Source: Hyaloscypha bicolor E (Eukaryota > Ascomycota > Leotiomycetes > Helotiales > Hyaloscyphaceae). From it: a stretch of 64,000 nucleotides of DNA. The DNA lies in assembly GCF_002865645.1 (NCBI RefSeq), contig NW_020194643.1, positions 372,001 to 436,000 on the forward strand, given 5' to 3'. A program made the translations under genes and the position numbers. Position 1 is the stretch's first letter, and every line of letters begins with the position of its first letter. The notes under the pieces were generated by a model. That model had not been told where the DNA came from and ran no database searches. It was given only the letters and a program-made list of their open reading frames with translations. Shown one piece after another: positions 10,862-21,880 of the stretch.

Positions 10862-12877
10862 ATGCCAGAAACCTCACCCCCGCCAAGCTCGAGGCGGTTC
10901 TCACCGACCCCCGTCGAGTCAACGGTGAAGAAGATCCGCCGATTCGCTGTCGAGCCTGTGGAAACTACGACTCGAAGCAGTAAAAAGGAGGATGTCCCGA
11001 AGCCGGGAGATGCGGGTGTGGAGCGGATGGACTTCGTGGCAAAGCAAAAGTTCCTGATTGAGCCCGTCGAGACCACCTTCAAGAGCAGCGACCAAGCTGC
11101 GAAGGCCTTGCCCACACCCGAACCAACACCTGTCTCGATCCCACAAAGCCCATCACCCGAAGAGACGCCCAAGCCCAGGAGGAGATTTGTTCCTGAGTTA
11201 ATTGAGACCACCAAAAGGTCAAAGAGGGCTGGTGACTCCAGACCAGCTACCTTGCCCACGGATAAGGTGAATGGTTCGAACTGTGTATAATCTTTTGGGC
11301 ATATGCTAATGTGAACTGTTTATCAGACCGATCTCACTCCAGGAGTACCAAATATCTACACCCGCCCAAAAATACGAAAGCCCAAGGCGCCTCCTAATTC
11401 CGCCCTTGCCGAATCACGGTCCCCAAATCTATCTCCAAACCTATCAAGTACCCAAATACCCCCCTTGCCTCCCAGGAGACAGCCCTCCATGCGGCCACAT
11501 CTAAATACAAGACGAAGTACAAGGCAAAACTCTTTCCAGCCAGAGCTGGAAGACATAGCGTCATCGGAGTCGGATTCACAGGGCAATTCAGACGATGATG
11601 ATGGTACACAAGAGGACACACCATCACTGTCAGGCTCACTTGGATCATCAGAAGATTCGTTGATGAGACTACAGCTGGCACGAACAAGGGAAAGCTGCGA
11701 TGACCGGTTTTCAGGTTACCTGCTTGCTCTTGCAGCCAAAGCTGCGGAGAAGCAGCTTCGAGAACAAGCTTTGGCTGCCTTCCCCAATGAGTCCATGCAT
11801 GAAATTGTAGAACATTTCTACGACAGAGAGGTGGAAGGGGCATCAGATGAGGAATCCATCGAAGGGATTGGGCTTTTAGTCGAGGACACCGAAATCAGCA
11901 ATCTACGACGAAAATCTACGGAAGTTGGTTGGGCAGCAAAGGAGATGCAAGAACATCATGAGAAGTTGAATCGTCTCCGTGAGGACGAGACCAACAAGAA
12001 AATCGCCGCCGAAGCCACGAAACCCACGTTCAAAGATCCCTTCTGGACCAACGGCATGACCGTCAAAAATGCTGCCTTGGCCCGAGCCCAAGGCAAAGAA
12101 CCCGTTGATCCTCAAAAGGAAGCTGAGCTTGATCGCATGCGCTCGGCTGCGTCTCCACCTATGCTTGGAGGCGATTTGATATTTCGGATGTGCCCATCAC
12201 CCAAAGCCACCAAATTCGAGTCTGACCAAAGGATCGATATCCAACCCAACCGAGTCGATAACGGAGGTGGTCTCTGGGGTGGTTACTGTGTTGCAGATGA
12301 AGTGGGCGAGTATCTGAGTCCCAGTCTCCTTAGGCCCACGCTTATCCAAACCCCGCATGTCGAGAGAAGCGAAGACCCGTTTTCTTCCGCATTCGCTAGT
12401 GAGGTGCCAGGAGACGCCAAATCGCCTCGAACCACCAATGGACATGCACATGATGGTGGTCTTCGCATGCTGGCTGGTATCGACGAGAGACTAAAAGCCG
12501 AGGTTGTAAGGAGTAAAGCGGAGACAGTGCTCTTCGCGGAGTTTGATGATACGTTTGTGACGCAGGTATATAATTACCTATCACTTGGATACCCGGCTCT
12601 CGCCCGCCAATACGACGAGGAATTGGCCCGCATATCTCGCATTTCGCTAGAGGTGCTGAGAGCTGACGACGAGAAGAAGAATGCTAAGGGCTATATTGGA
12701 TTGACTGAAGCCCCTGAAGGGTCTTTCAAGAGGGAGGGAAGCCATGAGTATGGCGCTAGATGGAAAGCTCTCAGGGTATATATCTTGGAGTGGGGCAGGC
12801 AGTATCCCAGCATGAGCAATGGGGCTGCCCCTGCTGCTTGGGGCGTTAGGGCCAGAAGGGGTAGTTGGGCTATTTGA
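10862..12877 (+). CDS. Uncharacterised protein with four RRFxPxPVETT-type repeats
   Basis: Two exons, 10862-11266 and 11327-12877; the 60-nt intron has GTGAAT, a GCTAAT branch site and CAG. Product 651 residues. The first 135 residues carry four spaced copies of one short motif: RRFSPTPVEST, RRFAVEPVETT, KFLIEPVETT and RRFVPELIETT, each followed by a basic Ser/Lys stretch. After that come a Pro/Lys-rich linker and an acidic Ser/Asp stretch (about 190-215). A mixed helical region (about 220-450) has a possible coiled-coil around KEMQEHHEKLNRLRED. The C-terminal part (about 495-650) contains DDTFVTQVYNYLSLGYPALARQYDEELARIS and is probably folded. No known domain, signal peptide or membrane segment is visible. 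It looks like a conserved ascomycete protein of unknown function. The repeats could be docking or phosphorylation motifs, but that is inference. Confidence 0.85.
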
Positions 12878-14167
12878 TCCCCTTGCTCTTGGACTAGACT
12901 CGATCACCAAAAGAACAGGACACATACAGAAAGGCCGACGACACGGCTACGAATAGAAATTGCACGGAACACGAAACGGACAGACAGAACGGACGGCGCA
13001 AATCACACCCAGAGAAGCCGAAGTCAGCAACGGAGCAAGGCGTTTTTCCGGCCCTCAAAATATTTCCATCTTCGATCACACAATGTTTCAGTTCGAACAA
13101 AATGGGAGACACGAATAGTGTTTGCCAATAGCATGGACTTTGCCCCTCCTTTTACTTCTACTTCTACTTCTTGTCGGTATTGTTTCTGTATATTCTTCTT
13201 TCCTATTTCTTTCTTTGACCAGCCCTGACTTCAGATGAGCGGGATACGGCGATGCTTTTCGGCGCGGACGGAAGATGGCATTGCATGATATGGCTTGGTA
13301 TGGGGAGAGGATAGAGGGTCACGATGTTATGATGTGTGCATAATTGCATTTGGGTCCAGGGATGGGACCTGGATCCTGGTACATAGTGGTATGGGATACA
13401 TGAGAGCCTGTGAGCGAGTGAGTGAAGGAAAAGGAGAGGAAGACCCTATTTAGAGGGCGTAAGAATCAAAAAGTTTGTGTACGCCGTACGGTTTTGCTTG
13501 ATTAGTGATGCTCGGTATATTGAGGTCTTGGGACTGAGATTTTGTGATGCGAAGAGCAAGGAAAATGTTCCTAGTGGAATGCTGGTTGGCAATCGATAAT
13601 TGCAGAGTGTGGTACGACTGGGCCCAATGTACTATTCCCTTCCTGTGCTTTGCGCTCGGACACTGATTTCCTATTCCTTGATATTGTTCGTTCCCAGGAT
13701 GCTCTTCGCGAGTTTAGTATACTGTCTTTGTCTTTGCTTGGCTTCAGATAGTTTTGAATACTTCTACTCCGCATGAGTACGTTCTCAGTGCAAAACCCTT
13801 CACTTCCCTGGATGCGCCGCTGCTCGCGATACAATGAATGGGGACGGGCGACCGGAAAAGGTGAGACCGTTGCTAAGAAAGGATGGATGCGTGTTTTGTC
13901 TTTCCTAGTGGTTTCTGGAACCTGGCCAATACCGAAACATTTCAGGCCAGTGACGTGTCGGGCCGAGTTGAATGTTGGTCAGAGGCCAATGATGGGCCAC
14001 GAATTGGAAAATAAAATGTGTTGGCGCAAAACACAGCCTCAGCCACTTCGATCTCAGCCTCCTTGAGGCATCATACATAGCCCTAGGAGGTCGCCAAAAT
14101 CTTTTCAAGTTATTTTCAGGGAATAAGAAGCTATTTTTTGACAGCGATTTCGTTTATATTTGCAGTC
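12878..14167. other. Intergenic region, no gene seen
   Basis: About 1.3 kb between two plus-strand genes. It contains a short run of CTTCTA-type repeats near 13150 and TATGGGATA-like purine-rich patches. No convincing coding exon is visible on either strand; the longest frames are under 100 codons and lack family features. Confidence 0.5.
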
Positions 14168-15526
14168 ATGCTCAACTACCATCACCCAACAATGGCGCCA
14201 AGCCTCCTCCTCTTCGCAGCCGTCGCCCAAGGCTACGAAACCTTCCACATCCAATGCACCAGCCCTTCCACGACGGTCAACTTTGTCTCCTCTGCGGACA
14301 AGAGGGGAACCACGGATATTCTTTTCAGCTGCCTCTTTACGATCATTGCCTGCACATGGACAGTCCAGCATCTCAACGTTCCGGAGCAAAGAGAAGGTCG
14401 TGACCCGGGCTGGCTAGGCGACATCAAGTGGGCATCGAAACGAGCCTGGACAAGCACTAAATGGATGTTGTTCACTGTCCTCGCACCCGAATTCCTGCTC
14501 GCGAAGAGCGTCGCAGATCTAAGGGCAATTGATAGCACAATGGCTAAGTTTCGAAAGTTCGCTGCCGAAGATGGTGTTCCATGGACCAGGGTACATTCGC
14601 ATTTTGCGAATATGGGAGGGTTCGTCCTTAGAGTCGGTGGCGATACTACGGAACCAAACGATGCCTCATCTATGTCTTACTCGAACCCTTACCACCTCGA
14701 TGCTAGCAATATCTTAGCCTTGAGAGAAGCTGGTTTATTGACAAAACTACCATCGATTACTCAGGAGGAGATCAGCGATAAAAGCAAAAGCGACGGTCTT
14801 ATTCGTGCGATCACTGTCGTCCAGATTGTTTGGATGATGGTTCAGATCATCGTTCGAGCTAGCAGAAACCTGACGATCTCACAGCTGGAGATTTCTGTCC
14901 TTGCTTTTGCATCATGTGCAATTGTGTTGTATGGGCTTAACTGGGAAAAGCCGAAGGGAGTTCAAGTGCCTTATGCCTTAATGACTTATGAAGGAGAAAT
15001 TCCTCGCTCTTTTCTACCAGTTCTCCGAGAACAGAAACGGCCAAATTCGATAGTAAAAGACTTTGTTGACATACTCAATTTTGTTGAAGTAGATCTTGAA
15101 GACAACCAACTGGGAGCTCCAATACGGAATGATATAAGCTATTTTAATGCCGGTTACTCGACTAATTCTGATTATGTGGGGCTTCTGATAGGAAGCGTGA
15201 TATTCGGCGCTATCCATCTTGCGGCATGGAATTTCGTGTTTCCCACTTCGATAGAGAAAACGATTTGGAGGATTGCAAGCACTTTTTGCACCTCGGGTAT
15301 GTTTGTTTTATTTGGCAGCATCATGATGATACTCGGGGCTCTAGAGAGATTCGAAATATCCACATTTTTGACGGAGAGTTTCTTGAACCCCATCGTAGTA
15401 CTGATATGCTTTGGATATGTACTTGCAAGGCTCTTCATGATAGTGGAAACATTTCGCACACTTTTCTTCCTTCCACCTTCTGCTTATATAGCCACATGGG
15501 CATCAAATGTACCACACATTGCCTGA
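14168..15526 (+). CDS. Fungal multi-pass membrane protein of unknown function
   Basis: A single exon giving 452 residues from ATG 14168, or 444 from ATG 14192. The second start gives a clean signal peptide (MAPSLLLFAAVAQG) and may be the real one. After it come a Cys-containing segment and the stretch RGTTDILFSCLFTIIACTWTVQHL, which I recognise as typical of a large, unnamed ascomycete membrane-protein family. Hydrophobic segments follow near 55-80, 230-250, 265-285, 345-370, 375-400 and 415-440. A soluble loop rich in charged residues lies between about 110 and 225. The C-terminus is short and hydrophobic. The family is often expanded in fungal genomes, and no biochemical role can be read from the sequence. 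No in-frame stop or missing part is seen. Confidence 0.82.
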   Translation: MLNYHHPTMAPSLLLFAAVAQGYETFHIQCTSPSTTVNFVSSADKRGTTDILFSCLFTIIACTWTVQHLNVPEQREGRDPGWLGDIKWASKRAWTSTKWMLFTVLAPEFLLAKSVADLRAIDSTMAKFRKFAAEDGVPWTRVHSHFANMGGFVLRVGGDTTEPNDASSMSYSNPYHLDASNILALREAGLLTKLPSITQEEISDKSKSDGLIRAITVVQIVWMMVQIIVRASRNLTISQLEISVLAFASCAIVLYGLNWEKPKGVQVPYALMTYEGEIPRSFLPVLREQKRPNSIVKDFVDILNFVEVDLEDNQLGAPIRNDISYFNAGYSTNSDYVGLLIGSVIFGAIHLAAWNFVFPTSIEKTIWRIASTFCTSGMFVLFGSIMMILGALERFEISTFLTESFLNPIVVLICFGYVLARLFMIVETFRTLFFLPPSAYIATWASNVPHIA

Positions 15527-16078
15527 GAAATGGCAAAGCAATAGCTTTAACGTTCTCAAAATGAATACTAGGAATTTGAAAGGAATTTTGAAAATTTCCC
15601 ATCTCTTTATGATGCAACCTGTCCACCTGTCTCATATGCCTGCGCTCTTCTCTTCACCCCTTCCACGCTTCAGCTCTGATATCTACCTACCTTGACCAAC
15701 AGCTTGGCCAGGTGTCTCTTTAGAGAATCTCAAGTCACATGGTCGACCAATGGGACAAGGGGCCTTATGCACGTTGTTTCATTCTCTGGGTCGTACACAT
15801 CATTTACTTCAGATGTCTGCCGGAGATGGTCATTATGGAGAAGCATGAAGGGCATTTCAATGCCCCAGGACTCGAAAGTACAAATAATAGTTATGCTCAA
15901 TGGAGACGTGGGGGGTGAAAATTGTGTTGTGAGATAGAATGTTTCCTAGCGTGCGCTCGAGATTTCTGGGGCCTCCGTAGCAGCTGCAATTGATGGCCAC
16001 TCCCATTGAAGTAAATGGCAATATGCGATACACGATATCTAAATTTGATGATTCGAAATGATTGCCTCGCTATCTCTT
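15527..16078. other. No gene recognised
   Basis: About 550 bp of ordinary composition between the membrane-protein gene and the decayed frame that follows. Only short unsupported frames are present. Confidence 0.5.
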
Positions 16079-16820
16079 CCATTTCTTTTGAAAGCTGAAC
16101 AGCGCAGCCTTGTTCTCCGATGTCAGCGACGAGTCGAACTCGAAGTCATCGTTGCGCTCAAAAGCGGAATATGAGCCCAACCTGAGGACGATCCTCCTCA
16201 CCTTGGGTCGGAAGCTCACCTGAGGGGCCAAGCCGACGAGAACAAAAGGCTTCTCGAAACGAGGCTGCTAGTCTTGGCAACAAGTATCGCGTCCACACCT
16301 CGCTCTCCGGCCCATTCCTCGGATCCTTCCATTTTGTAAAGAATATTAGGAGCCCATAGTCGGGGCAGCCCTTCTTGTCCAAACGGTACTCAGTGTAGCA
16401 TTTTTACATCGCATCACCCAAAGTCGATGTTCTGTAAGCTCCTTCGAGAGGTGACATGCAGGCATATCATCTCACGAGGTGGGTCGTACACAAAGGTTGA
16501 TTTCTGTTAAGCGTCACGCAGAGCATATGCAATCTGTAGTTGATGCTTCAGATTGCCTCGAACGACACGACTTTCTTTTCTAGACTGCTGCACATACTCT
16601 CCATGAACTCTCATCATTGCTGTCTTGGAGGATATCATCTTCAATAGTTCTTTACACTCTTGTCGTTGACGATGTCTTTTGCTAGCCATCTTGCAAGCAG
16701 TCATACCAAACCAGCGAGAGATATAGAAAGTGATATTTTTTCCTGTCCCGAGATGCACAGCAGGGAAATGGTAGACCCGCATACCGGTACCATATTCTGC
16801 TACAAGAGCCATATGTTACG
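16079..16820 (-). pseudogene. Probable decayed gene of unknown family
   Basis: On the minus strand a protein-like reading runs from about 16812 to 16507 (segment ISRWFGMTACKMASKRHRQ and on) and meets TAA. The same frame continues open (FVYDPPREMICLHVTSRRS) for another 29 codons. Other frames then take over downstream, including one reading YTEYRLDKKGCPDYGLLIFF. A final one ends DDFEFDSSLTSENKAAL...KR at TAG 16079-16081. No GT...AG pairs join these pieces cleanly. The pattern fits a gene broken by a stop and frameshifts better than an intact spliced gene. I do not recognise the family. Confidence 0.35.
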
Positions 16821-17948
16821 CTATTGTATTTTGCAAGTCTTTCATATCGTGGAGCCTTCTGCAGGCGTGTCTGGTAACATAATTTGGCAGACCGACAGCC
16901 AGGAGTTCCGCAATGGTGTCTTTGGAGTTTATTGGTGCGTTCCGAGCAAGCGTTTGAGATCTATACCGGACAGGGTGAATGCCATGGCTGATTCTGGGGC
17001 AAGTAGCCCATGATGTATTTCAGGGTATCCACCGGAATATTGTGGCGAATGAATGATGACAGCGCTTCAGGTCTCTGGCGTTTTTGGAAACGGGAGAATA
17101 GTTGTCGAAGGGAATAAATTGGCCCTCTCCTTTGTTTGCGACCTAGTTTCACTCCTTGCTCCTGCTGCTTCTGCCTCGTGCTTTCCAAGCTTGCTCCTGC
17201 TCCTGTTCCGGCTCCTCGCTTTGTCTCCTTCCCTCTCTCTACCCTTACGTTCAACAGCGTTCGAAAAGGATTGGTTTATATGTGTTGCGGTGACAGTGGT
17301 CGATTTATGCGCGCAGCGTCTTGGTGCGATGGTAGCAGATGGTGAATATTGATGGCCTTGTAGATGATGGTGTATTTCGAGAACTCTAGCTATAAACTCT
17401 GACGGTGCAGGCTAGGCTGCTGTATGAAAAGCACAAATCTAAGGTATTGCTGGATGTTTGGTCGACTTACCTCAAGGACTTGCACAACCTAATAGAGATA
17501 TTGCTGGTTGGTGTTGACTTTGATACCTGCCACAACTCTAGCTATGCGACATCGAAGTCTCTAGGTCCCAAACAATGCCCTAGAGAAGACCCCCGAGGTT
17601 TGGTCTTGATCACTAATTTGCCAAGAATTGATATGTTGGAGGCCAAACGTTGTGCTGTAAGTAAAGAATTAAATTTACAGCACTGAAAATTACCCCGCAA
17701 CCTTACCCCGCACTCAGGGGCTCGCTAAACTTCCAGGGATGCACTCACCCCGTATGCCAGAGTGAATATCCATGCACGAGCAGATTTCGAGAATGTCGTT
17801 TAACTCAGAATTAGGTTCATGCTTTATCATCTTGGCCGTGAGGAGAGGTGGACCATATTCTCATTTTCTCATACTCTTGGACTACAATTGCAGTTTCTGA
17901 TTTATAGTTGTGGTAAACCAGTACAGCTAGGAATATCTACTGCTTTCT
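16821..17948. other. No gene recognised
   Basis: Short frames only. A minus-strand frame at 16961-17254 reads plausibly near its end (KYIMGYLPQNQPWH) and could be an upstream piece of the decayed gene next to it. I cannot link them. Confidence 0.4.
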
Positions 17949-19462
17949 CTAATCATTCCAATGCCTGATCTCCGACCGACTATTTACCAACATCTCAGTA
18001 TCGTCATATTTAACTTTATCCACTTTGAAATCGCTCCGGACTTCTGCTATAATGCCCTTGTACTGACTCATCTGCAGCCGTGTTCTCTCCCTCGCTTTGT
18101 ACCCAACGGTCCGGAACTTGACGAACCACGTTACAACCCAATATCCGTTCGCCAGTTGGGCAGCAATATATCCCGCCCATATGAGAGCCAAGAACTTCAC
18201 GCCGACAGAAGCACTGAGCCCGGAGACATCGCTAAAGTTATTGATAACTCTGCTTACACTGACAGCAATAGTTGTTGATGTGATCGCTGCCATCTGTAAC
18301 ATTTGTGTGCTGAAAGTGGTAATTCCAGCGCCGGCTGTGTGAATCTTCGTTCCGTACTGAGGGGCGATGAATGCTGTTGCTGATAGGAATATCGACAAGC
18401 CGTTTCCGATTAGGCCGATGATGAAGACCGCGAGGACTATGGCGGATGCGACGTCGATGAGCGATTTTGCGGACTTTCCCATACCGGGAACTTTGCTTAT
18501 AAATGGCACAGTGACATTTGCAGCCGCAATGAGTGTTGAATCTGAAACGTTGCTGGTCAAGTTTTGGATGACTGGAAAATAGTCAATTAGAGTCGAGGTA
18601 ACGACAGATATAGGAGTGGTCGGAGAGAACTTACAACTGCTCCCACTGCTATAGCTTACACAGCGTGTTATGTTGAGAGCGGATGTTGCGTTTGTTGCGT
18701 TTGTGCTGAATACACTTCCCGAGCATATGCCAGACACGTGCATTGTGTAATATTGCTGGACCCCAAAAGATTGTTTTCCAGTAGTAACAAGGAGCGTGGT
18801 GATCCCCTGCAACGTGTCGCCCACTCCAGTGGCAAAAGCATTCAAGGTCAACTGGAAGAAAGAGCTGACGACCCCAATGGGAATAGCTGCTGGGTTTGCC
18901 GCCACGGCAGCCTGCGGGATAGTGAGGGTTGGTGCAGCTGAAGTTGTTGTATTCGAATTTGACGTTGCTGATTGGGTAATGTTCCTGCCTGGTGATGTCG
19001 AGATTGAAGGATCTGAGGTTGCTGGACTCATGATTGGGATGCTGTTTGCTGAATCTGGAGCCGAAGAATCGAGGATTATACCTGTGCTTGGTAGCCTTAC
19101 TCCCAAAGCTTTTGTTTTTAATGATCCCGCTGAACGAACATCCCTGGCAGCGTTGGCAGCAGGCGTCACTGAAGTTGCTGGTGTCGCAGGGCTGAACTCC
19201 ACCAGGTTTTGGCCAACGGAGGTTGTGTTAAACTGCGAATATTGCATTCAGTATGTAGCCCCCAAGGAACTAATGCATTGGAATTTATTGGAAAGGAGGA
19301 AATGGGAAGAGCAATTCGTTGTTAACTTACACTGAGAAGATACCCATCCGCGATCAAATTTGGGTTTGTGCCCGACAGAACCAGTATGAGAACGAGAGCA
19401 AAGGCGATTAAAGATGTAACGAAGGGGAACAGGGCCGAGGGCCGAAACCTCATTGATGACAT
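17949..19462 (-). CDS. SUR7/PalI-family-like four-span membrane protein
   Basis: Probably a plasma-membrane protein of the fungal SUR7/PalI type, a group tied to eisosomes, cell-wall stress and pH signalling. Three exons: 19331-19462, 18635-19232, 17949-18571. Intron 1 is 98 nt (GTAAGT...CAG). Intron 2 is 63 nt (GTAAGTTCTC...CAG) and in frame, so it is invisible as a stop. Product about 450 residues. An N-terminal membrane segment (about 9-30, LFPFVTSLIAFALVLILVL) is followed by a large Ser/Thr/Ala-rich extracellular region with many N-glycosylation sequons. A SGICSGSVFS...C...C cysteine pattern resembles the first loop of SUR7 proteins. Three more spans lie near 290-315, 325-350 and 370-395, before a basic cytosolic tail. 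The loop is longer than in yeast SUR7. Topology strongly supports the call; the exact subfamily is uncertain. Confidence 0.75.
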
Positions 19463-20289
19463 TTTGGCCAGCCAAAAGTAAAGACTTCTCCCGTCGGATC
19501 GAGTTTAGGTATGAAAGGGAATGTGTAAATCAGTGAAGGACAGTTCTAAGCCAAGAGGCATAAAATGATACAAGTATAATGCAGAAGTAGAAGAACGACG
19601 TTTAAGGTACATCCTAACGGTCGATCTTGATGCTAAGGAAAGCGAGTGCGGGGGAGGGTAGCTCAAAACATTCGAAACATTTGAAACGGTTCGTATTCGC
19701 CTTCTGAAAGAACTCGCATCGGTGGTTCCCTCCCTTTGGTTAGTTATTCAACCTGACACATGTTGTGTTTGGAGAAGTGTGCGGGAGAACGGCCGTCGTG
19801 CTCGCATCGCTAAGCAGGCCCCACCCCGTGAATCGCGAAAAGGGGCGCCGTGGAAACTCACTATTGTTGTTGACCAACATATAATTCATAGCAAAATGTC
19901 TACTACACGCGGCCATAGGCCGAGAGGAATTGGGCTATCCCAACACTTTCAAAGGTAAACTGTTTGCAAGGCCTCGATTTGACGGGTGCTGCCTACTGGG
20001 TGGTGAGCCATAGATGTGTGGACAAGCCATTGAATTCAAGAAAAAACATTACAAACACAAGACCAAACAGGAGGAAATGATAGGAAAATGGAGAGACAAA
20101 ATAGGACAGATTCCATCCCGTTCGGACAGACGCATCGGTGGTCCTCGATTATTGTTCGTGCTGCCCTCGGTATACAGGAATTCATTCCTTCGTGTCATCA
20201 CACAACACTAACCTGACACCCCCTACCGATAGAGCCACTACAGCAATTCGGCCTTGTACCTCCACAGTCACTGCAACTTTCATCTTCCT

Positions 20290-20595
20290 CTATAGAGTCG
20301 CCGTCGCAGCTGTCTTCTGCTTTTGTTCCTCTATCGATTCGACCAATATGAGTCTGGTGTTGATACCCGAGTCAATTTGGTGGTGTGGGAAGAAAGCGTA
20401 CTCTTGTTCACAACCAGGGAGGACAGCAAGGTGTGCATCCTGGCCGCCAACGCCGGTTCTTTTTGGATCTAGTTTGCGCTTCTTGCTCGGTGGATCTTTG
20501 GATGCATTTGTTTCCGCAGCCGGGGGAGGATGCAGGAATTTACAGCGCAATGCAAACTCTCCTGCTTCTGGAACCTTCTCGCAGAGTTCTTCCAT
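20290..20595 (-). CDS. Doubtful small protein
   Basis: From ATG 20595 the frame gives 101 residues. It has a helix-like start (MEELCEKVPEAGEFALRC), a basic nuclear-localisation-like patch SKKRKLDPKR, and a charged tail. The frame is also open upstream for 68 codons without an ATG, so an upstream exon is possible. No domain is recognised. It may be an exon of a small nuclear protein or a chance frame. Confidence 0.3.
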   Translation of the reverse strand: MEELCEKVPEAGEFALRCKFLHPPPAAETNASKDPPSKKRKLDPKRTGVGGQDAHLAVLPGCEQEYAFFPHHQIDSGINTRLILVESIEEQKQKTAATATL

Positions 20596-20898
20596 AGCGA
20601 AGCAGAGAATGTGTCGAATTGCTTGATGGATAGATCCGAGCAGTTGTGGAGGTAAAGAGCTCGGGGGTTTGCGGTTTTCGCTGGTGGTAGAGGGTGCTGA
20701 TTTGCACGCTACTTTGCTTGCCACCCTGGGGTTTGTCCCGAATGGTAGACATTGGCGCTGTTGCTTTTGTGAGTGCCCTTGTAATAAGATGAGGTCCAAA
20801 TATAATCAATGCAAAAGAGCCCCACGAAAAAGACACAAGAGGAGGAAAACTTTCCTTCCATGAGAGGGAAAAAGAAGGGATTGACGTTTATGAAGCGC

Positions 20899-20942
20899 CA
20901 AGGGGGGGGGGCGCGCGAGGTGACGCGACGCGACGCGACGGG
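20899..20942. repeat. G-run followed by GACGC-type tandem repeat
   Basis: A run of about nine G residues and a short GCGC run are followed by tandem GACGC units (GACGCGACGCGACGCGACG). This is simple-sequence DNA in non-coding sequence. Confidence 0.8.
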
Positions 20943-21880
20943 GCAAGCTTCGCGTTTGATCAAGTGATCACCCCCCTTCTAACAAACCAGCCATCCCGCC
21001 AACTCCTTTTCGTCCTCGCCAAATCTGGGTGAGAGACTGGGGGTGGAAAATCGAATATTGATTAACCCAAAATCCAGAACTCAATCAAAGACATCTCCCT
21101 CTTACGCTGGGAGCTGGAAATATGAAGAGCAGGTAGCCAAACAACAATTGTGCTCTTCCGCACTGGCGTCCAAAGTGGCAAAGACACCTTCCGATTTGAC
21201 TGGACGAGAAAATCTCTGTGCGAAATTTGCCGCCACACGAACCTCCTGGCAATGGAGGACATGAGTTGAAACCGCTCACAGGCGTCGAATTCGTTCCTGC
21301 CAAATCAGAAGAGTCATTCATGCAAGAACCCAACGAGATAGACACCGATGTGTATCTAAAGTACGATCAAGTGCCCCGAACTCGCGACGAAACAGTTTTC
21401 CATCTTGCGGTACCACCACGTTCTGGTGAGGTCACGTGAGACATAAATAGGGGCGCTTGAGCCGCTGCTGAAGATTTCGTCTGCCGCATTTGCCGCCAAG
21501 CCGCGTCATTGTATACATCAGCTTAAAAAGTACTCCGGACTTTGAATACAGGTACTACTCCTTTCCTCTCCAAAGATTCCATCTGCACATCTATATGCCT
21601 CAACTACCCATCAAGCCCAACAAGAGCTGAGTCTTGGATGAAGCTGAGCTCAGAAGAAGACCGCCAAGATCACCGTTGCTTCATCCTTTGGCGGCTGCGC
21701 ATGTCAGATGTGCCTTCCTACACATCAAATTTGGGACTCGCAATGCTTTCAAACTCACCTCGAACCAGACATACTGGATTTTGGTCTCATGCAACAATAT
21801 TCTTATCTGAATTGGCTAAAAGAGTCGCGAATATAGGTGGGCACGTTCTTGCCTGAACGCCACCGGTGATTCCAGAGAGG

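Larger units (their letters stand above)
19463..21880. other. Long intergenic region with one doubtful small frame
   Basis: About 2.4 kb between the SUR7-like gene and the mannosyltransferase gene. It contains the doubtful minus-strand frame 20290-20595 and a low-complexity GC-rich run at 20899-20942. The last 400 bp are the probable 5' leader of the mannosyltransferase gene. That leader holds a possible upstream open frame from an ATG near 21542, ending 25 bp before the gene's start codon. Confidence 0.45.

Noticed and set aside
16118..16165. GAGTCGAACTCG word resembling a tRNA T-loop
   Set aside because: It reads better as coding sequence of the decayed gene, and no cloverleaf can be built.
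20540..20836. Overlapping minus-strand frames in 20290-20836 as one spliced gene
   Set aside because: No donor/acceptor pair joins the two frames with a reasonable intron; only the downstream part was kept, at low confidence.
21866..21880. Start of the GT71 protein five codons upstream
   Set aside because: The upstream codon is GTG; the first ATG is 21881.
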